Under the pieces are notes generated by a model. It did no database searches. It saw only the letters and a list, made by a program, of their open reading frames with translations, and was not told the origin of the DNA. The position numbers and the translations under genes are program-made. Shown piece by piece: positions 26,265-35,405 of a DNA stretch of 64,000 nucleotides (position 1 is the stretch's first letter; every line of letters starts with the position of its first letter). The DNA is from Sphingobium sp. AP49 (lineage in GTDB: Bacteria; Pseudomonadota; Alphaproteobacteria; Sphingomonadales; Sphingomonadaceae), in the NCBI RefSeq assembly GCF_000281715.2, contig NZ_CP124576.1, positions 131,501-195,500 of the forward strand, in the 5' to 3' direction.

Positions 26265-27011
26265 ATGATCGCTATGCCGCCTGTCCTGTTTGCGCGTACC
26301 GACGGGCCGCGCCTGGCCTATCGCTACCGGTCCGGCCGGGGACCGACGATCGTCTTCCTGCCCGGCTATATGTCCGACATGGAAGGCAGCAAGGCGATCG
26401 CGCTCGACCAGTGGGCTGCGGCACAGGGGCAGGCGATGCTGCGGTTCGACTATGCCGGTTGCGGCGCCAGCGAGGGGCGGTTCGCGGATGGCACGCTGGC
26501 CAGCTGGCGTGATGATGCGCTGGCGCTGATCGACATGCTGGTCCAGGGGCCGCTGCTGTTGGTCGGGTCGTCCATGGGCGGCTGGCTGGCATTGCTGATC
26601 GCGCTGGCGCGGCCGGACCGGGTCGCCGGGCTGGTCGGTATCGCCGCCGCGCCCGATTTCACCGATTGGGGCTTTACCGATGCGGACAAGGCGCTGCTGG
26701 CGACGGAGGGGCGGATCGAGGAACCAACCCCCTATGGCGACGCCCCCTATGTGACCACCCTGGCCTTCTGGGAATCGGGCCAGGCGCATCGGTTGCTCGA
26801 TGGCGAGATTGCGATCGATTGCCCGGTCCGGTTGCTGCAGGGGCAGTGCGATGCCGATGTTCCCTGGGGCATCGCGGTGCGCGTGGCCGAACGGCTGCGT
26901 TCATCCGATGTGCAGACGCTGCTGGTTAAGGACGGCGATCATCGCCTTTCGCGCGACGGCGACATCGCCTTGCTGATTGCTACCGTCACCGCCCTTCTGG
27001 ATAGCCTCTGA
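26265..27011 (+). CDS. Alpha/beta hydrolase, small serine esterase/thioesterase-like
   Basis: A 248-residue alpha/beta hydrolase. The oxyanion loop region is FLPGYMSDMEG, the nucleophile elbow is GSSMGG (Ser about 90 from this start), and the probable acid and base are in GQCDADVPW and KDGDHRLSRDGD. No signal peptide, so it should act in the cytoplasm. It resembles the ABHD10/palmitoyl-thioesterase-like group, but the substrate cannot be read from the sequence. Three starts are possible: 26241 (no ribosome site), 26265, or 26274 (GGAA nine bases upstream). The stop overlaps the next ATG (TGATG), forming an operon with the TPR gene. Confidence 0.85.
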   Translation: MIAMPPVLFARTDGPRLAYRYRSGRGPTIVFLPGYMSDMEGSKAIALDQWAAAQGQAMLRFDYAGCGASEGRFADGTLASWRDDALALIDMLVQGPLLLVGSSMGGWLALLIALARPDRVAGLVGIAAAPDFTDWGFTDADKALLATEGRIEEPTPYGDAPYVTTLAFWESGQAHRLLDGEIAIDCPVRLLQGQCDADVPWGIAVRVAERLRSSDVQTLLVKDGDHRLSRDGDIALLIATVTALLDSL

Positions 27012-27913
27012 TGCCCGTCATCCTGCCCCTCCTGATGTTCATGCAGGCCTATGATCCCGAGGTCGAGGCCGTGATGCGCAACAGTCGCAGGAAGAAGGAG
27101 GATGCGGCCGCTGCATCGGCGTCTGCCGCATCCGCGGCGCGTGCGGCGGCGGTACAGGCCAAACCGGCCGCTGCGGACGGCCGCATCCCGGTGCCCGCCA
27201 AATATGCCGGCCCTTTTCAGGCCTGCCTCGACCTGGCGGTGGAATCGCCGGACAAGGCGATCGCCTTTGCCGAGAAATGGCGAATCGATGGCGGCAGCTT
27301 CTATGCCAGGCACTGCATGGGCTTTGCTCTCACCCGGGCGGAACGCTGGGGCGCGGCGATCGTCGCTTTTGAACAGGCGGCGGATGAGGCCGAGCGTTCC
27401 GGCGAAATCGTTCAGAGTGCGCGACTCTGGGCGCAGGCGGGCAATGCCGCATTGGTGAGCGGCGATGCCGCGAAGGCGCGGAGCGACTTCGATGCTGCGC
27501 TTGCCCGGGGCCTGCCCGACGGTCTGGAAAAGGGCGAACTGCATCTGGATCGCGCCCGCGCACTGGTGGCGCAGGGGGATAGCGAAGCTGCGCGCGATTC
27601 GCTGGACATCGCCTTGGCCCAGGCGCCACAGGATCCGCTTGCCTGGTTGCTTTCAGCCACTTTGGCACGACGCACCGGCGAGATGGCCCTGGCCCAGGCG
27701 CACATCGCCCGCGCCGTGCAATTGTCGCCCGACGATGCCTCGGTGGCGCTGGAGGAAGGCAATATTGCCATCCTGACCGATCATGCCGACATCGCCCGTG
27801 CCGCGTGGCAGCGGGCTGCAAAGGTCGCCCCCGATTCGTCCGCCGGAAAGGCGGCGACCGACAATCTGGACCGGCTCGACCCTGCACCGCCGGCGTCCAG
27901 GCCGGCGGGCTGA
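27011..27913 (+). CDS. Tetratricopeptide repeat protein
   Basis: A 300-residue protein. A short hydrophobic N-terminus (MPVILPLLMFMQA) may be a weak signal sequence. An Ala-rich charged stretch follows (about 25-55), then helical repeats of TPR type from ~65 to 285: FAEKWRIDGGSFYARHCMGF, RLWAQAGNAALVSGDAAKAR, LHLDRARALVAQGDSEAARD, DPLAWLLSATLARRTGEMAL and SVALEEGNIAILTDHADIAR. Such proteins scaffold complexes. It is coupled to the upstream hydrolase by a one-base overlap, but nothing shows a shared task. It ends two bases before a convergent gene. Confidence 0.82.
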   Translation: MPVILPLLMFMQAYDPEVEAVMRNSRRKKEDAAAASASAASAARAAAVQAKPAAADGRIPVPAKYAGPFQACLDLAVESPDKAIAFAEKWRIDGGSFYARHCMGFALTRAERWGAAIVAFEQAADEAERSGEIVQSARLWAQAGNAALVSGDAAKARSDFDAALARGLPDGLEKGELHLDRARALVAQGDSEAARDSLDIALAQAPQDPLAWLLSATLARRTGEMALAQAHIARAVQLSPDDASVALEEGNIAILTDHADIARAAWQRAAKVAPDSSAGKAATDNLDRLDPAPPASRPAG

Positions 27914-27915
27914 CC

Positions 27916-28623
27916 CTATTTCAGGTAGAAGTCGACGGTCGTGACGACGCGCACCTTCTTGTAGGGCGTGTCGCTCGATCCGTCGCCACCTTCGCCATCG
28001 CGCGGGTCGATCGAGAAATAGCCCTGGGTCGCGCTCTTGATGCCGCCCACGCCGGCACCCGAATCCTTGGCGAACTGCTCGGCTGCTGCGCGCGCGTCCT
28101 TGGTCGCCGCCGCCACCATCGGCGGCTTGAGGCTATTCAGCCTGGTGAAGCTGTAGCGCATCCCCGATCCTTCCTGCAGCGTCACGCCGCGCCGGACCAG
28201 GTCGAACTGCTGGGCGACGGCGCGCTGGGCGCGGGCAATGTCGGTGGTGCGCAACAGCATGCGCTGGGTGATGGTGATATTGTTGATGCCGTTGTTGAGA
28301 TATTGGTTCACCCCCGCACCCACGGGCGTCAGCGCATCGGGCCTGAACCCCAGGCTGGCGAAATAGGCTTTCAATTGCTGGGTATTGGCGTCGATTTCCG
28401 CCCGTACCGTCGGCAGGTCGGTGCCGGTCGCCGAATAGCTGATCGACCAGGTGGCAAGGTCGGCGGTCACATCCTTCTCGGCCAGGCCCCGCACCGTGAC
28501 CGATCGATCCGCCGCCTTGGCGCGCTTGAGGCCATCGCCCAGCAAATACCCACCCGCGACCACGCCGATCGCCAGCAATGCCGCCGAACCCAGAAGCACC
28601 TTGTCCCGCATTTCCAGAGCCAT
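27916..28623 (-). CDS. SIMPL (DUF541) domain protein
   Basis: A 235-residue protein with an N-terminal membrane anchor or uncleaved signal (VLLGSAALLAIGVVAGGYLL, about 9-28), followed by the SIMPL domain: RSVTVRGLAEKDVTADLATW opens it, and the FASLGFRPDALTPVGAGVNQ and AAAEQFAKDSG segments are typical. It is probably a periplasmic protein held at the inner membrane. SIMPL proteins have been linked to envelope and oxidative stress, with no known enzyme activity. It is a single-gene transcript convergent with the TPR gene and divergent from gloA. Confidence 0.85.
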   Translation of the reverse strand: MALEMRDKVLLGSAALLAIGVVAGGYLLGDGLKRAKAADRSVTVRGLAEKDVTADLATWSISYSATGTDLPTVRAEIDANTQQLKAYFASLGFRPDALTPVGAGVNQYLNNGINNITITQRMLLRTTDIARAQRAVAQQFDLVRRGVTLQEGSGMRYSFTRLNSLKPPMVAAATKDARAAAEQFAKDSGAGVGGIKSATQGYFSIDPRDGEGGDGSSDTPYKKVRVVTTVDFYLK

Positions 28624-28725
28624 GATCGCTTTCCTCTTCCGCCGGGCCGGTCCCGGCCCTATTTAAGGAGCTATCTGCCCATCTACCGATGAACCGTTGC
28701 TTTATGGCGACGAACGGAGACAGCC

Positions 28726-29160
28726 TTGCTCAAATATCTGCACACGATGATCCGCGTCACGGATGTCGACAAGACCATCGCCTTTTTTGACCTGCTCGGG
28801 CTCAAGGAAGTCAAGCGCTTCGACAGCGAGGCGGGCCGCTTCACCCTGGTCTATCTCGCTGCACCGGGTGATGAGGACGCGCAGGTGGAACTGACCTATA
28901 ACTGGCCGCCAGCAGATGGCAGTCCGGCCGAAACCTATGATGGCGGCCGCAATTTCGGCCATCTCGCCTATCAGGTGGACAATATCTACGAGACCTGCCA
29001 GCGGCTGATGGACGCGGGTATCACGATCAACCGTCCGCCGCGCGACGGCCATATGGCCTTCATCCGTACCCCCGACAATATCTCGGTCGAACTGTTGCAG
29101 GACGGCCGGCTGGACCCGGCCGAACCCTGGGTATCGATGCCCAATATCGGGGCCTGGTAA
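28726..29160 (+). CDS. gloA: Lactoylglutathione lyase (glyoxalase I)
   Basis: A 144-residue glyoxalase I, which converts the methylglyoxal-glutathione hemithioacetal to S-lactoylglutathione. The four metal ligands fit the bacterial Ni/Co type: His in YLHTMIRV (residue 6), Glu in QVELTYNW (about 56), His in NFGHLAYQV (about 78), and Glu in NISVELLQ (about 125). Length is close to E. coli GloA (135). The start is TTG after a GGAGACAG ribosome site. It is followed after four bases by gloB, so the two steps of glutathione-dependent methylglyoxal removal form one operon; gshA, for glutathione, is 8 kb away. Confidence 0.94.
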   Translation: MLKYLHTMIRVTDVDKTIAFFDLLGLKEVKRFDSEAGRFTLVYLAAPGDEDAQVELTYNWPPADGSPAETYDGGRNFGHLAYQVDNIYETCQRLMDAGITINRPPRDGHMAFIRTPDNISVELLQDGRLDPAEPWVSMPNIGAW

Positions 29161-29164
29161 GCCG

Positions 29165-29887
29165 ATGCCGCAGGTCGTGCGCGTTCCCGTCCTGTCGGAC
29201 AATTATGTCTGGCTGCTGCATGACGATGCCAGTGGCCAGACCGTCGCGGTCGACCCGTCGGTGGCTGATCCGGTGCTGGCGGCCGCGGCCGAGCGCGGCT
29301 GGACCATCGACCAGATCTGGAATACCCACTGGCACCCCGATCATGTCGGCGGCAATGCTGGCATCAAGGTCGCGACCGGCTGCATCATCACCGGCCCCAT
29401 CGCCGAAGCCGCGAAGATCGATACGCTCGACCGGCAGGTGGGGGAGGGGGACAGCGTCCGCATTGGCGATCATGTCGCCATGGTGATGGCCGTTCCGGCC
29501 CACACCGCTGGCCATATCGCCTATCATCTGGCCGATGACGCCATGATTTTCGTTGGCGACACGCTGTTCGCCATGGGCTGTGGTCGCCTGTTCGAGGGTA
29601 CGGCGGCGCAGATGTTCGCCAATATGCAGCGGTTCAAGGCGCTGCCGGGCGACACGATCGTTTATTGCGCGCACGAATATACCCAGTCGAACGGGCGCTT
29701 CGCGCTCACGGTGGAGCCCGACAACAATGCGCTGCGCGATCGCATGGCGGCAGTGGACATGGCCCGTACCCGTGGAGAGGCAACGATTCCCACCACGATC
29801 GCGCTGGAACGGGATACCAATATCTTCATGCGTGCCCGCGATGTTGCCGAACTTGCGGAACGGCGCGCCGGCAAGGACGCATTTTAA
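29165..29887 (+). CDS. gloB: Hydroxyacylglutathione hydrolase (glyoxalase II)
   Basis: A 240-residue metallo-beta-lactamase-fold enzyme that hydrolyses S-lactoylglutathione to D-lactate and glutathione. The dinuclear metal site is seen in NTHWHPDHVGGN (about 56-67), HTAGHIAYH (His about 116), FVGDTLFAMGCGRLFEG (Asp about 135) and CAHEYTQSN (His about 172). The C-terminal substrate domain has the usual length. It lies four bases after gloA and shares its transcript. Confidence 0.95.
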   Translation: MPQVVRVPVLSDNYVWLLHDDASGQTVAVDPSVADPVLAAAAERGWTIDQIWNTHWHPDHVGGNAGIKVATGCIITGPIAEAAKIDTLDRQVGEGDSVRIGDHVAMVMAVPAHTAGHIAYHLADDAMIFVGDTLFAMGCGRLFEGTAAQMFANMQRFKALPGDTIVYCAHEYTQSNGRFALTVEPDNNALRDRMAAVDMARTRGEATIPTTIALERDTNIFMRARDVAELAERRAGKDAF

Positions 29888-29966
29888 CCCGCCCCTTCCA
29901 CGGATTTGGCGCTATCATGGCGTCTTGTTTGTAATTGTTTGCAAAGGCATGGCTAGGAGAATCACG

Positions 29967-30368
29967 ATGCGTGCATGGATGTGCCTTGCTCCACTGGCGC
30001 TGGCCGCCTGCGCCGGCAACTACCAGCCCCAGCCGCTGACCGAAAAGCAGACGGCGGAAATGGACAAGGCGCTTGCCGGCCTGGTTCCCGGTGAGAAGGT
30101 CAACTGCATCAACCGCGAACCGCAGACCAATTTTACCGTCATCAGCGGCAATACCTTGCTGTACCGGGTCAACCGCAAGCTCGTCTACAAGAACGACCTG
30201 ATCGGCAGCTGCGCCGGGCTGGCGCGGGGCGATACGATGATCGTGCGCACCTGGGGCTCGCAATATTGCCGCGGTGACATCACGACCAGCGCCGATCTGA
30301 TGACCGGCATCAACACCGGCAGCTGTGCCCTGGGCGATTTCACCCCATATCGCGCCCCGGCGAAATGA
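29967..30368 (+). CDS. Small lipoprotein, function unknown
   Basis: A 133-residue protein with a lipobox-type signal, MRAWMCLAPLALAACAGNYQ, with Cys 15 as the likely lipidated residue. The mature part has four Cys that could form disulfides and a pattern including KVNCINREPQTNFTVISGN and VRTWGSQYCRGDI, also found in short uncharacterised sphingomonad lipoproteins. The start ATG 29967 has AGGAGA seven bases upstream, which favours it over ATG 29949. It lies 80 bases after gloB and may have its own promoter. Confidence 0.78.
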   Translation: MRAWMCLAPLALAACAGNYQPQPLTEKQTAEMDKALAGLVPGEKVNCINREPQTNFTVISGNTLLYRVNRKLVYKNDLIGSCAGLARGDTMIVRTWGSQYCRGDITTSADLMTGINTGSCALGDFTPYRAPAK

Positions 30369-30381
30369 ACGTCGGCGCGCC

Positions 30382-32160
30382 CTACGCCTTGTAGAGCGCG
30401 TCCAGCCGATCCTGATACCGCTTGCGGATGACATGGCGCCGGATTTTCATCGACGGCGTCAGTTCCTCATTCTCGATCGTGAAGGGCTCGTCGGCCAGAA
30501 TGAAACGGCGCACCCGCTCGATCACGGACAGGTCGTCATTCACCCGGTCGACGGCCGCGCGCAGCGCCGCGTGATAGGCGGTATCCTGCATGATGCCCTG
30601 GATCGACCGGCCATTCATCGCCGCCCATTCCAGGGTCCATTCCGCGTCGGGCACGACCAGCCCGACCAGATAGGGACGTCGGTCGCCATAGACCATGGCC
30701 TGGCCGATCTCGGGCTGCAGCGTCAGCATGCCCTCGACCTTCTGCGGGGCGACATTGTCGCCCTTGTCGTTGACGATCAGATCCTTCTTGCGATCGGTGA
30801 TGCGGATGCGGCCACGATCGTCGATTTCGCCGATATCGCCGGTATGCAGCCAGCCATCCTTCAGCGCCTTCTCGGTCTCTGCCGGATTGCGCCAATAACC
30901 GTGCATCACCAGCTCGCCACGCACCAATATCTCGCCATCCTCGGCGATCTTGACCTCGACCCCGTCCAGCGGCGGGCCGACCGTATCCATGGCGATGCCG
31001 GCGGCAGGCCGGTTGCAGCTGATCACCGGACCGGCTTCGGTCTGGCCATAGCCCTGGAGCAGGGTTAGCCCCATCGCATCGAAGAACAGGCCGACATCCG
31101 GGTTCAGCGGTGCACCGCCCGATACCAGCGCCTTCATCCGCCCACCGAAGCGCGCGCGAATCTTGGGGATCAGGGTGCGCGCCAGCAGCGCCTTGATCGG
31201 CAGATCGACGAAGGACGACTTGCCCTGCTGCTCCTTGGCGGCGATGCGTAGCGCCTGGTGCAGCAGATAGGTCGGGAACTTGCCCTGTTTCTCGATCGAC
31301 TTGATGATCCGGGTGCGCAGCACCTCGAACAGGCGGGGCACGACGACCATGATCGTGGGGCGCGTTTCTTCGATATTGCTGGCCAGCTTTTCCAGTCCCT
31401 CGGCATAATAGATCTGCCCGCCCAGCAGCATCGGCAGGAACTGGCCGCCGCTATGTTCATAGGCATGGCTGAGCGGCAGGAAAGACAGGAACACTTCCTC
31501 GTCCCAGCCGAAATCCTCCAGCACCACCTGCCCTGCGCCTTCGACATTGGCCAGGATCGCGCCATGATGCTGCATCACGCCGCGCGGTGCGCCGCCGGTG
31601 CCGCTGGTATAGATGATGCACGCCTGGTCGTTGCGAACGGCGGTCTGGGCCAGGGCGCAGGCATCGACGTCGGCGGGGTGGGCGGCGATCAGGTCGGCCC
31701 ATAAATGGCATTCATAATTGCCCTGAGGCCCGCGGATCGGCTCCATCGCGATGACCTGGCTCGCCTGCGACCGCAGCACCGCCGGCATCAGCGTGGCGGC
31801 CAGCTTGGCGGTCGATACGATCACCGCGCGGGCGCCGCTGTCGGTCAGGATATGCTGATGGTCGCGCGTCGTGTTGGTGGTGTAGGTTGGCACCGTGATG
31901 CAGCCCGCCGCCATGATGGCCAGGTCGGCGATGCAGAATTCGGGGCGATTTTCGCTCACCAGCATGACCGGATCACCGGGCTTCAGCCCTTCCGCCTTCA
32001 ACCCGGCCGCTAGCGCCGCCACCTGGCGCGCGACTTCGGTCCAGCTCAGTGACTGCCACGTCCCCTGTGTCTTGCGCCACAGGAAGGGCGCGTCGCCCTT
32101 TTCCTTGGCGCGGGCAAAGAACATGGTGACCAGATTGGGGAAACGTTCGATCGCCCTCAC
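30382..32160 (-). CDS. Long-chain fatty acid-CoA ligase (AMP-binding, FadD15-like)
   Basis: A 592-residue acyl-adenylate-forming enzyme that activates fatty acids to acyl-CoA. The AMP-binding loop is IIYTSGTGGAPRGVM (about 176-190). Later motifs are QGYGQTEAGPVISCNRP, the ELVMHGYWRNPAETEKAL stretch, GWLHTGDIGEIDDRGRIRI and TDRKKDLIVNDKGDNVAPQK, whose last part holds the C-terminal catalytic Lys region. The size fits the bacterial long-chain type. I set the start at GTG 32160 because AGGAG lies eight bases upstream; the open frame to 32250 adds 30 non-family residues. It is transcribed alone, convergent with the lipoprotein gene. Confidence 0.93.
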   Translation of the reverse strand: MRAIERFPNLVTMFFARAKEKGDAPFLWRKTQGTWQSLSWTEVARQVAALAAGLKAEGLKPGDPVMLVSENRPEFCIADLAIMAAGCITVPTYTTNTTRDHQHILTDSGARAVIVSTAKLAATLMPAVLRSQASQVIAMEPIRGPQGNYECHLWADLIAAHPADVDACALAQTAVRNDQACIIYTSGTGGAPRGVMQHHGAILANVEGAGQVVLEDFGWDEEVFLSFLPLSHAYEHSGGQFLPMLLGGQIYYAEGLEKLASNIEETRPTIMVVVPRLFEVLRTRIIKSIEKQGKFPTYLLHQALRIAAKEQQGKSSFVDLPIKALLARTLIPKIRARFGGRMKALVSGGAPLNPDVGLFFDAMGLTLLQGYGQTEAGPVISCNRPAAGIAMDTVGPPLDGVEVKIAEDGEILVRGELVMHGYWRNPAETEKALKDGWLHTGDIGEIDDRGRIRITDRKKDLIVNDKGDNVAPQKVEGMLTLQPEIGQAMVYGDRRPYLVGLVVPDAEWTLEWAAMNGRSIQGIMQDTAYHAALRAAVDRVNDDLSVIERVRRFILADEPFTIENEELTPSMKIRRHVIRKRYQDRLDALYKA

Positions 32161-32338
32161 AGGCTCAACTCCTCTTACATCGGCGCGTCTGCCGCGCGCC
32201 TGTAGCGCCAGCTGGCTATAGCCCGGCCTTGCCGTAACGGCCATGCACAATAACCGGTTTCAGCGCATATCGCTGCGCCGAATCGGGAAAGCGCGTGCGA
32301 TTAGGGACGGCTGGACCGGCGTGCAAGCGCAAAAGGGG

Positions 32339-33361
32339 TCAGTCGAACAGCCCGTCCTGGGCGCCTGCAGGGGGATTGAGGCCCAGATGCTTCCAGCCCG
32401 GCCCGTTGAGGCAGCGGCCGCGGGCGGTCCGCGCGATCAGCCCCAGCTGGATCAGATAGGGTTCGACCACTTCCTCGATCGTGTCGCGCGCTTCGGACAG
32501 GCCCGCTGCCAGCGTCTCGACCCCCACCGGCCCGCCGCGATAGATGTCGGCGATCATGTGGAGATAGCGCCGGTCCATCAGGTCGAGACCCAGATGATCG
32601 ACCTCCAGCCGTTTCAGCGCTGCGTCGGCGACCTTGGCATCGACGGTCGGCGCGCCCGCGACATTGGCAAAGTCGCGCACCCGGCGCAGCAGTCGCCCGG
32701 CGATGCGCGGGGTGCCACGCGACCGGCGCGCGATCTCGACCGCGCCGTCAGGCGTGATGGGCAGGTCCAGCAGCCGCGCCGCGCGCCGCACCACCAGCTC
32801 CAGCTCCTCGACGGTGTAGAATTGCAGCCGCACCGGAATGCCGAACCGGTCGCGCAGCGGCGTCGTCAGCAGGCCCTGGCGCGTGGTCGCGCCGACCAGG
32901 GTGAAGCGCGGCAGGTCGATCCGCACCGACCGGGCCGACGGCCCCTCGCCAATCATCAGGTCGAGCGCCCGGTCCTCCATCGCCGGATAGAGCACTTCCT
33001 CGACTGCCGGATTGAGCCTGTGAATCTCGTCGACGAACAGGACGTCGCCCTCGTCCAGATTGGTGAGCAGCGCGGCCAGGTCGCCCGACTTGGCGATCAC
33101 CGGGCCGGATGTCGCGCGGAAACCCACGCCCATTTCCTTGGCGACGATCTGCGCCAACGTCGTCTTGCCGAGGCCCGGCGGGCCAAAGAACAGCACATGG
33201 TCCAGCGCCTCGCCACGGGTGCGCGCGGCCTGGATGAAGATGCGCAGATTCTCGCGCGCCGCCTGCTGCCCGACAAATTCGTCGAGCGACTTGGGCCGCA
33301 ATGCCGCGTCGACATCCTCGGCACGGCGGGCCGGCGTGATCAGGCGATCGTCTTCGCTCAC
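32339..33361 (-). CDS. ruvB: Holliday junction branch migration helicase RuvB
   Basis: A 340-residue RuvB, the AAA+ motor that drives branch migration with RuvA. It contains the RuvB signature start [11 protein letters not shown], Walker [10 protein letters not shown] (about 62-70), Walker [11 protein letters not shown] (about 107-116), sensor region [18 protein letters not shown], and the winged-helix C-terminus with [13 protein letters not shown]. Length is that of the family. It overlaps the ruvA stop by four bases (ATGA). ruvC is not adjacent. Confidence 0.98.
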   Translation of the reverse strand: MSEDDRLITPARRAEDVDAALRPKSLDEFVGQQAARENLRIFIQAARTRGEALDHVLFFGPPGLGKTTLAQIVAKEMGVGFRATSGPVIAKSGDLAALLTNLDEGDVLFVDEIHRLNPAVEEVLYPAMEDRALDLMIGEGPSARSVRIDLPRFTLVGATTRQGLLTTPLRDRFGIPVRLQFYTVEELELVVRRAARLLDLPITPDGAVEIARRSRGTPRIAGRLLRRVRDFANVAGAPTVDAKVADAALKRLEVDHLGLDLMDRRYLHMIADIYRGGPVGVETLAAGLSEARDTIEEVVEPYLIQLGLIARTARGRCLNGPGWKHLGLNPPAGAQDGLFD

Positions 33362-33963
33362 TTCGCCGCCTTCCGCAGCGCCAGGCGGACCAGCGCGTCA
33401 AGGCTGGCGCCATCGCCCAGTTCCTCTTCGGCGGCGGCCACCGCACTGCTCGCCTCGGCCGGCTTGAAGCCCAGATTCTGCAGCGCCGACAGCGCATCGG
33501 CGGCAAAGCCACCGGCCGGTATCGCGATGATGCCCGGGATGCCCGGCGTACCGGTCGGGGCGGCGCCGATCTTGTCCTTCAGCTCGTTGACGATGCGCTG
33601 CGCCAGCTTGGGGCCGACGCCATTGGCCCGCGCGATCATCGCCTTGTCGCCCATCGCCACCGCGCGATGCAGTTCCAGGGGTTCGAGCGCCGACAATATC
33701 GCCAGCGCCACCCGTGACCCAACGCCCTGCACATGGGTCAGCAGCCTGTACCAGTCGCGCTCCTCGGCACGGGCAAAGCCGACCAGCCGGATCGAATCCT
33801 CGGCCACCAGCATTTCGGTATGGATCGTCACCGCCTCGCCCACCGGACCAAGCGCCGCCAGCGTCCGCGACGATGCGCCGACCAGATAGCCGACCCCGCC
33901 GACATCGATGATGGCATGGTCGATGCCCGTGCTGTCCAGCCGTCCTTTGAGTTTCGCGATCAT
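33358..33963 (-). CDS. ruvA: Holliday junction branch migration protein RuvA
   Basis: A 201-residue RuvA, the tetramer that binds the four-way junction. It starts [20 protein letters not shown], the usual family start (a second ATG six bases upstream is less likely). Domain I is at 1-65. The double helix-hairpin-helix domain II is at ~70-140 ([17 protein letters not shown], then [20 protein letters not shown]). A Pro/Gly/Ile-rich linker leads to the C-terminal RuvB-binding three-helix domain ([16 protein letters not shown]). In operon with ruvB. Confidence 0.98.
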   Translation of the reverse strand: MIAKLKGRLDSTGIDHAIIDVGGVGYLVGASSRTLAALGPVGEAVTIHTEMLVAEDSIRLVGFARAEERDWYRLLTHVQGVGSRVALAILSALEPLELHRAVAMGDKAMIARANGVGPKLAQRIVNELKDKIGAAPTGTPGIPGIIAIPAGGFAADALSALQNLGFKPAEASSAVAAAEEELGDGASLDALVRLALRKAAK

Positions 33964-34104
33964 CGCCATTGCCCCATGGTCATGATCTGTTCTTTACAGC
34001 CTCTTGCGCCCTGCGCCAGCCAAAAGCGCATGCCCGGTCGGGCACCAAATGGCGGCCCATGCGTAATGCCCGTCGACTGCCCTCTGCCAAAGGATTGAAT
34101 AGGG

Positions 34105-34680
34105 ATGTTGATGACCGCGCCGATGCTGGGTCCCAAGGATTTTGAATTTCCCGCGATCATGCTGTCGGGCGTGGTCGACCATGGCATGTATCTGCATTTC
34201 AAGAATTGCCTGTCCACCGCGCCGCAGCAGGGGCTGGTGGTGGTGGAAATTTCCACCCTCGGCGGCGATCCGGAAATCGCGCGGATGATGGGCGAGGATA
34301 TCCGCTTCCATTCCGATCTTTACCCCGAACGGCGGCTGGTCTTTCTCGGCAAGACCGCCGTCTATTCCGCCGGCGCCACCTTCATGGGCTTCTTCGCCAC
34401 CGAAAATCGCTATCTGACGCGCGGCACGCGGCTGATGATCCATGAGCGGCTGATCACCAAGAATATCCATCTCGAAGGGCCGCTTTCCACCTGTATCGCG
34501 ACATTGAAGGCCTCGCTGCACGAGATCGAGGCGTCGATCGCGATCCAGAATGAGGGCTTTGCCAATCTCATCCTGGGGTCGCAGGTAACGATGGAGGAAC
34601 TGCTACAGCGCGCGCCGGAAAACTGGTATCTGGAGGCCAATGAGGCGGCCGCGCTTGGCCTGGTCGCGGCCGTGCTCTAA
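34105..34680 (+). CDS. ClpP-like (S14/crotonase-fold) serine protease-like protein
   Basis: A 191-residue protein with a ClpP-type fold. A Gly-Gly oxyanion segment is at VEISTLGGDPEIARM (about 49-63), a probable nucleophile Ser in TAVYSAGATFMGFF (about 91), and a probable His in RLMIHERLITKN (about 114). The third catalytic residue is not clear. It lacks the ClpP N-terminal axial loop and any obvious Clp ATPase partner nearby, so it is not the housekeeping ClpP. Proteolytic activity is likely but not certain. It is divergent from ruvA, about 140 bases apart, and precedes the DUF1345 gene by 39 bases. Confidence 0.75.
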   Translation: MLMTAPMLGPKDFEFPAIMLSGVVDHGMYLHFKNCLSTAPQQGLVVVEISTLGGDPEIARMMGEDIRFHSDLYPERRLVFLGKTAVYSAGATFMGFFATENRYLTRGTRLMIHERLITKNIHLEGPLSTCIATLKASLHEIEASIAIQNEGFANLILGSQVTMEELLQRAPENWYLEANEAAALGLVAAVL

Positions 34681-34719
34681 TCCGCTTGCGCGGCGGCCCG
34701 TTCGGGCCTTTGATGCGCC

Positions 34720-35355
34720 ATGGCCAAGACGCAGAAGCGATCCACCCTCTTCCCCTGGCGCTATGGCATGTTCCTCATGCTGTTGCTGTCGATCGCGCCG
34801 CTGGCTCTGTGGCTGCCCTGGCATGAGGCGGTGATGGGCGGGTTTGACCTTGCCGCCATCGCCTTCTGCCTGGCCGCCGTGCCGCTGATCGATTCCGATC
34901 CGGCGCAGATGCGGCGCAAGGCCGTGCTCAACGACGTCAATCGCCAGTTGATGCTGCTCCTGACCGGGGTGGTCTGCATCGTCATTCTGGTCGCGGTCGG
35001 CGTCGCTGCCAGCGCGCCGGGGCATCCCGACGCCGAGAATATCGCGCTGCTGCTGGCGACCCTCATCATCGCCTGGCTCTTTTCCAACCTTGTCTATGCG
35101 ATGCACTATGCCCACGCCTTCTACCTCGCCGATGACGCGGGGAAGGATGCCGGCGGGCTCGATTTTCCGGACACGGACGAGCCGGTCTATTGGGATTTCC
35201 TCTATTTCGGCTTCACCCTGGGCATGACCTTCCAGACCTCCGACGTGTCGATCACCTCGACCGCGATGCGCCGTACCGTGACGCTCCATTGCTTCGCCGC
35301 CTTCGTCTTCAACCTCGGCATCCTGGCCTTCACCATCAATGTCTTGGGCGGCTGA
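34720..35355 (+). CDS. DUF1345 membrane protein
   Basis: A 211-residue integral membrane protein. Hydrophobic helices lie at ~13-31, ~40-58, ~75-95, ~108-127 and ~190-210. The family-like pattern YWDFLYFGFTLGMTFQTSDV (about 151-170), with the Phe/Thr/Gln run, is the DUF1345 hallmark, and YAMHYAHAFYLADD (about 126-139) is also typical. No known function. It is located 39 bases after the ClpP-like gene and may share its transcript. Confidence 0.85.
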   Translation: MAKTQKRSTLFPWRYGMFLMLLLSIAPLALWLPWHEAVMGGFDLAAIAFCLAAVPLIDSDPAQMRRKAVLNDVNRQLMLLLTGVVCIVILVAVGVAASAPGHPDAENIALLLATLIIAWLFSNLVYAMHYAHAFYLADDAGKDAGGLDFPDTDEPVYWDFLYFGFTLGMTFQTSDVSITSTAMRRTVTLHCFAAFVFNLGILAFTINVLGG

Positions 35356-35405
35356 GGCGATGGCTTCATGGCTTGCTTACCAATATCGGCTATAAGCCCG
35401 GTCCC

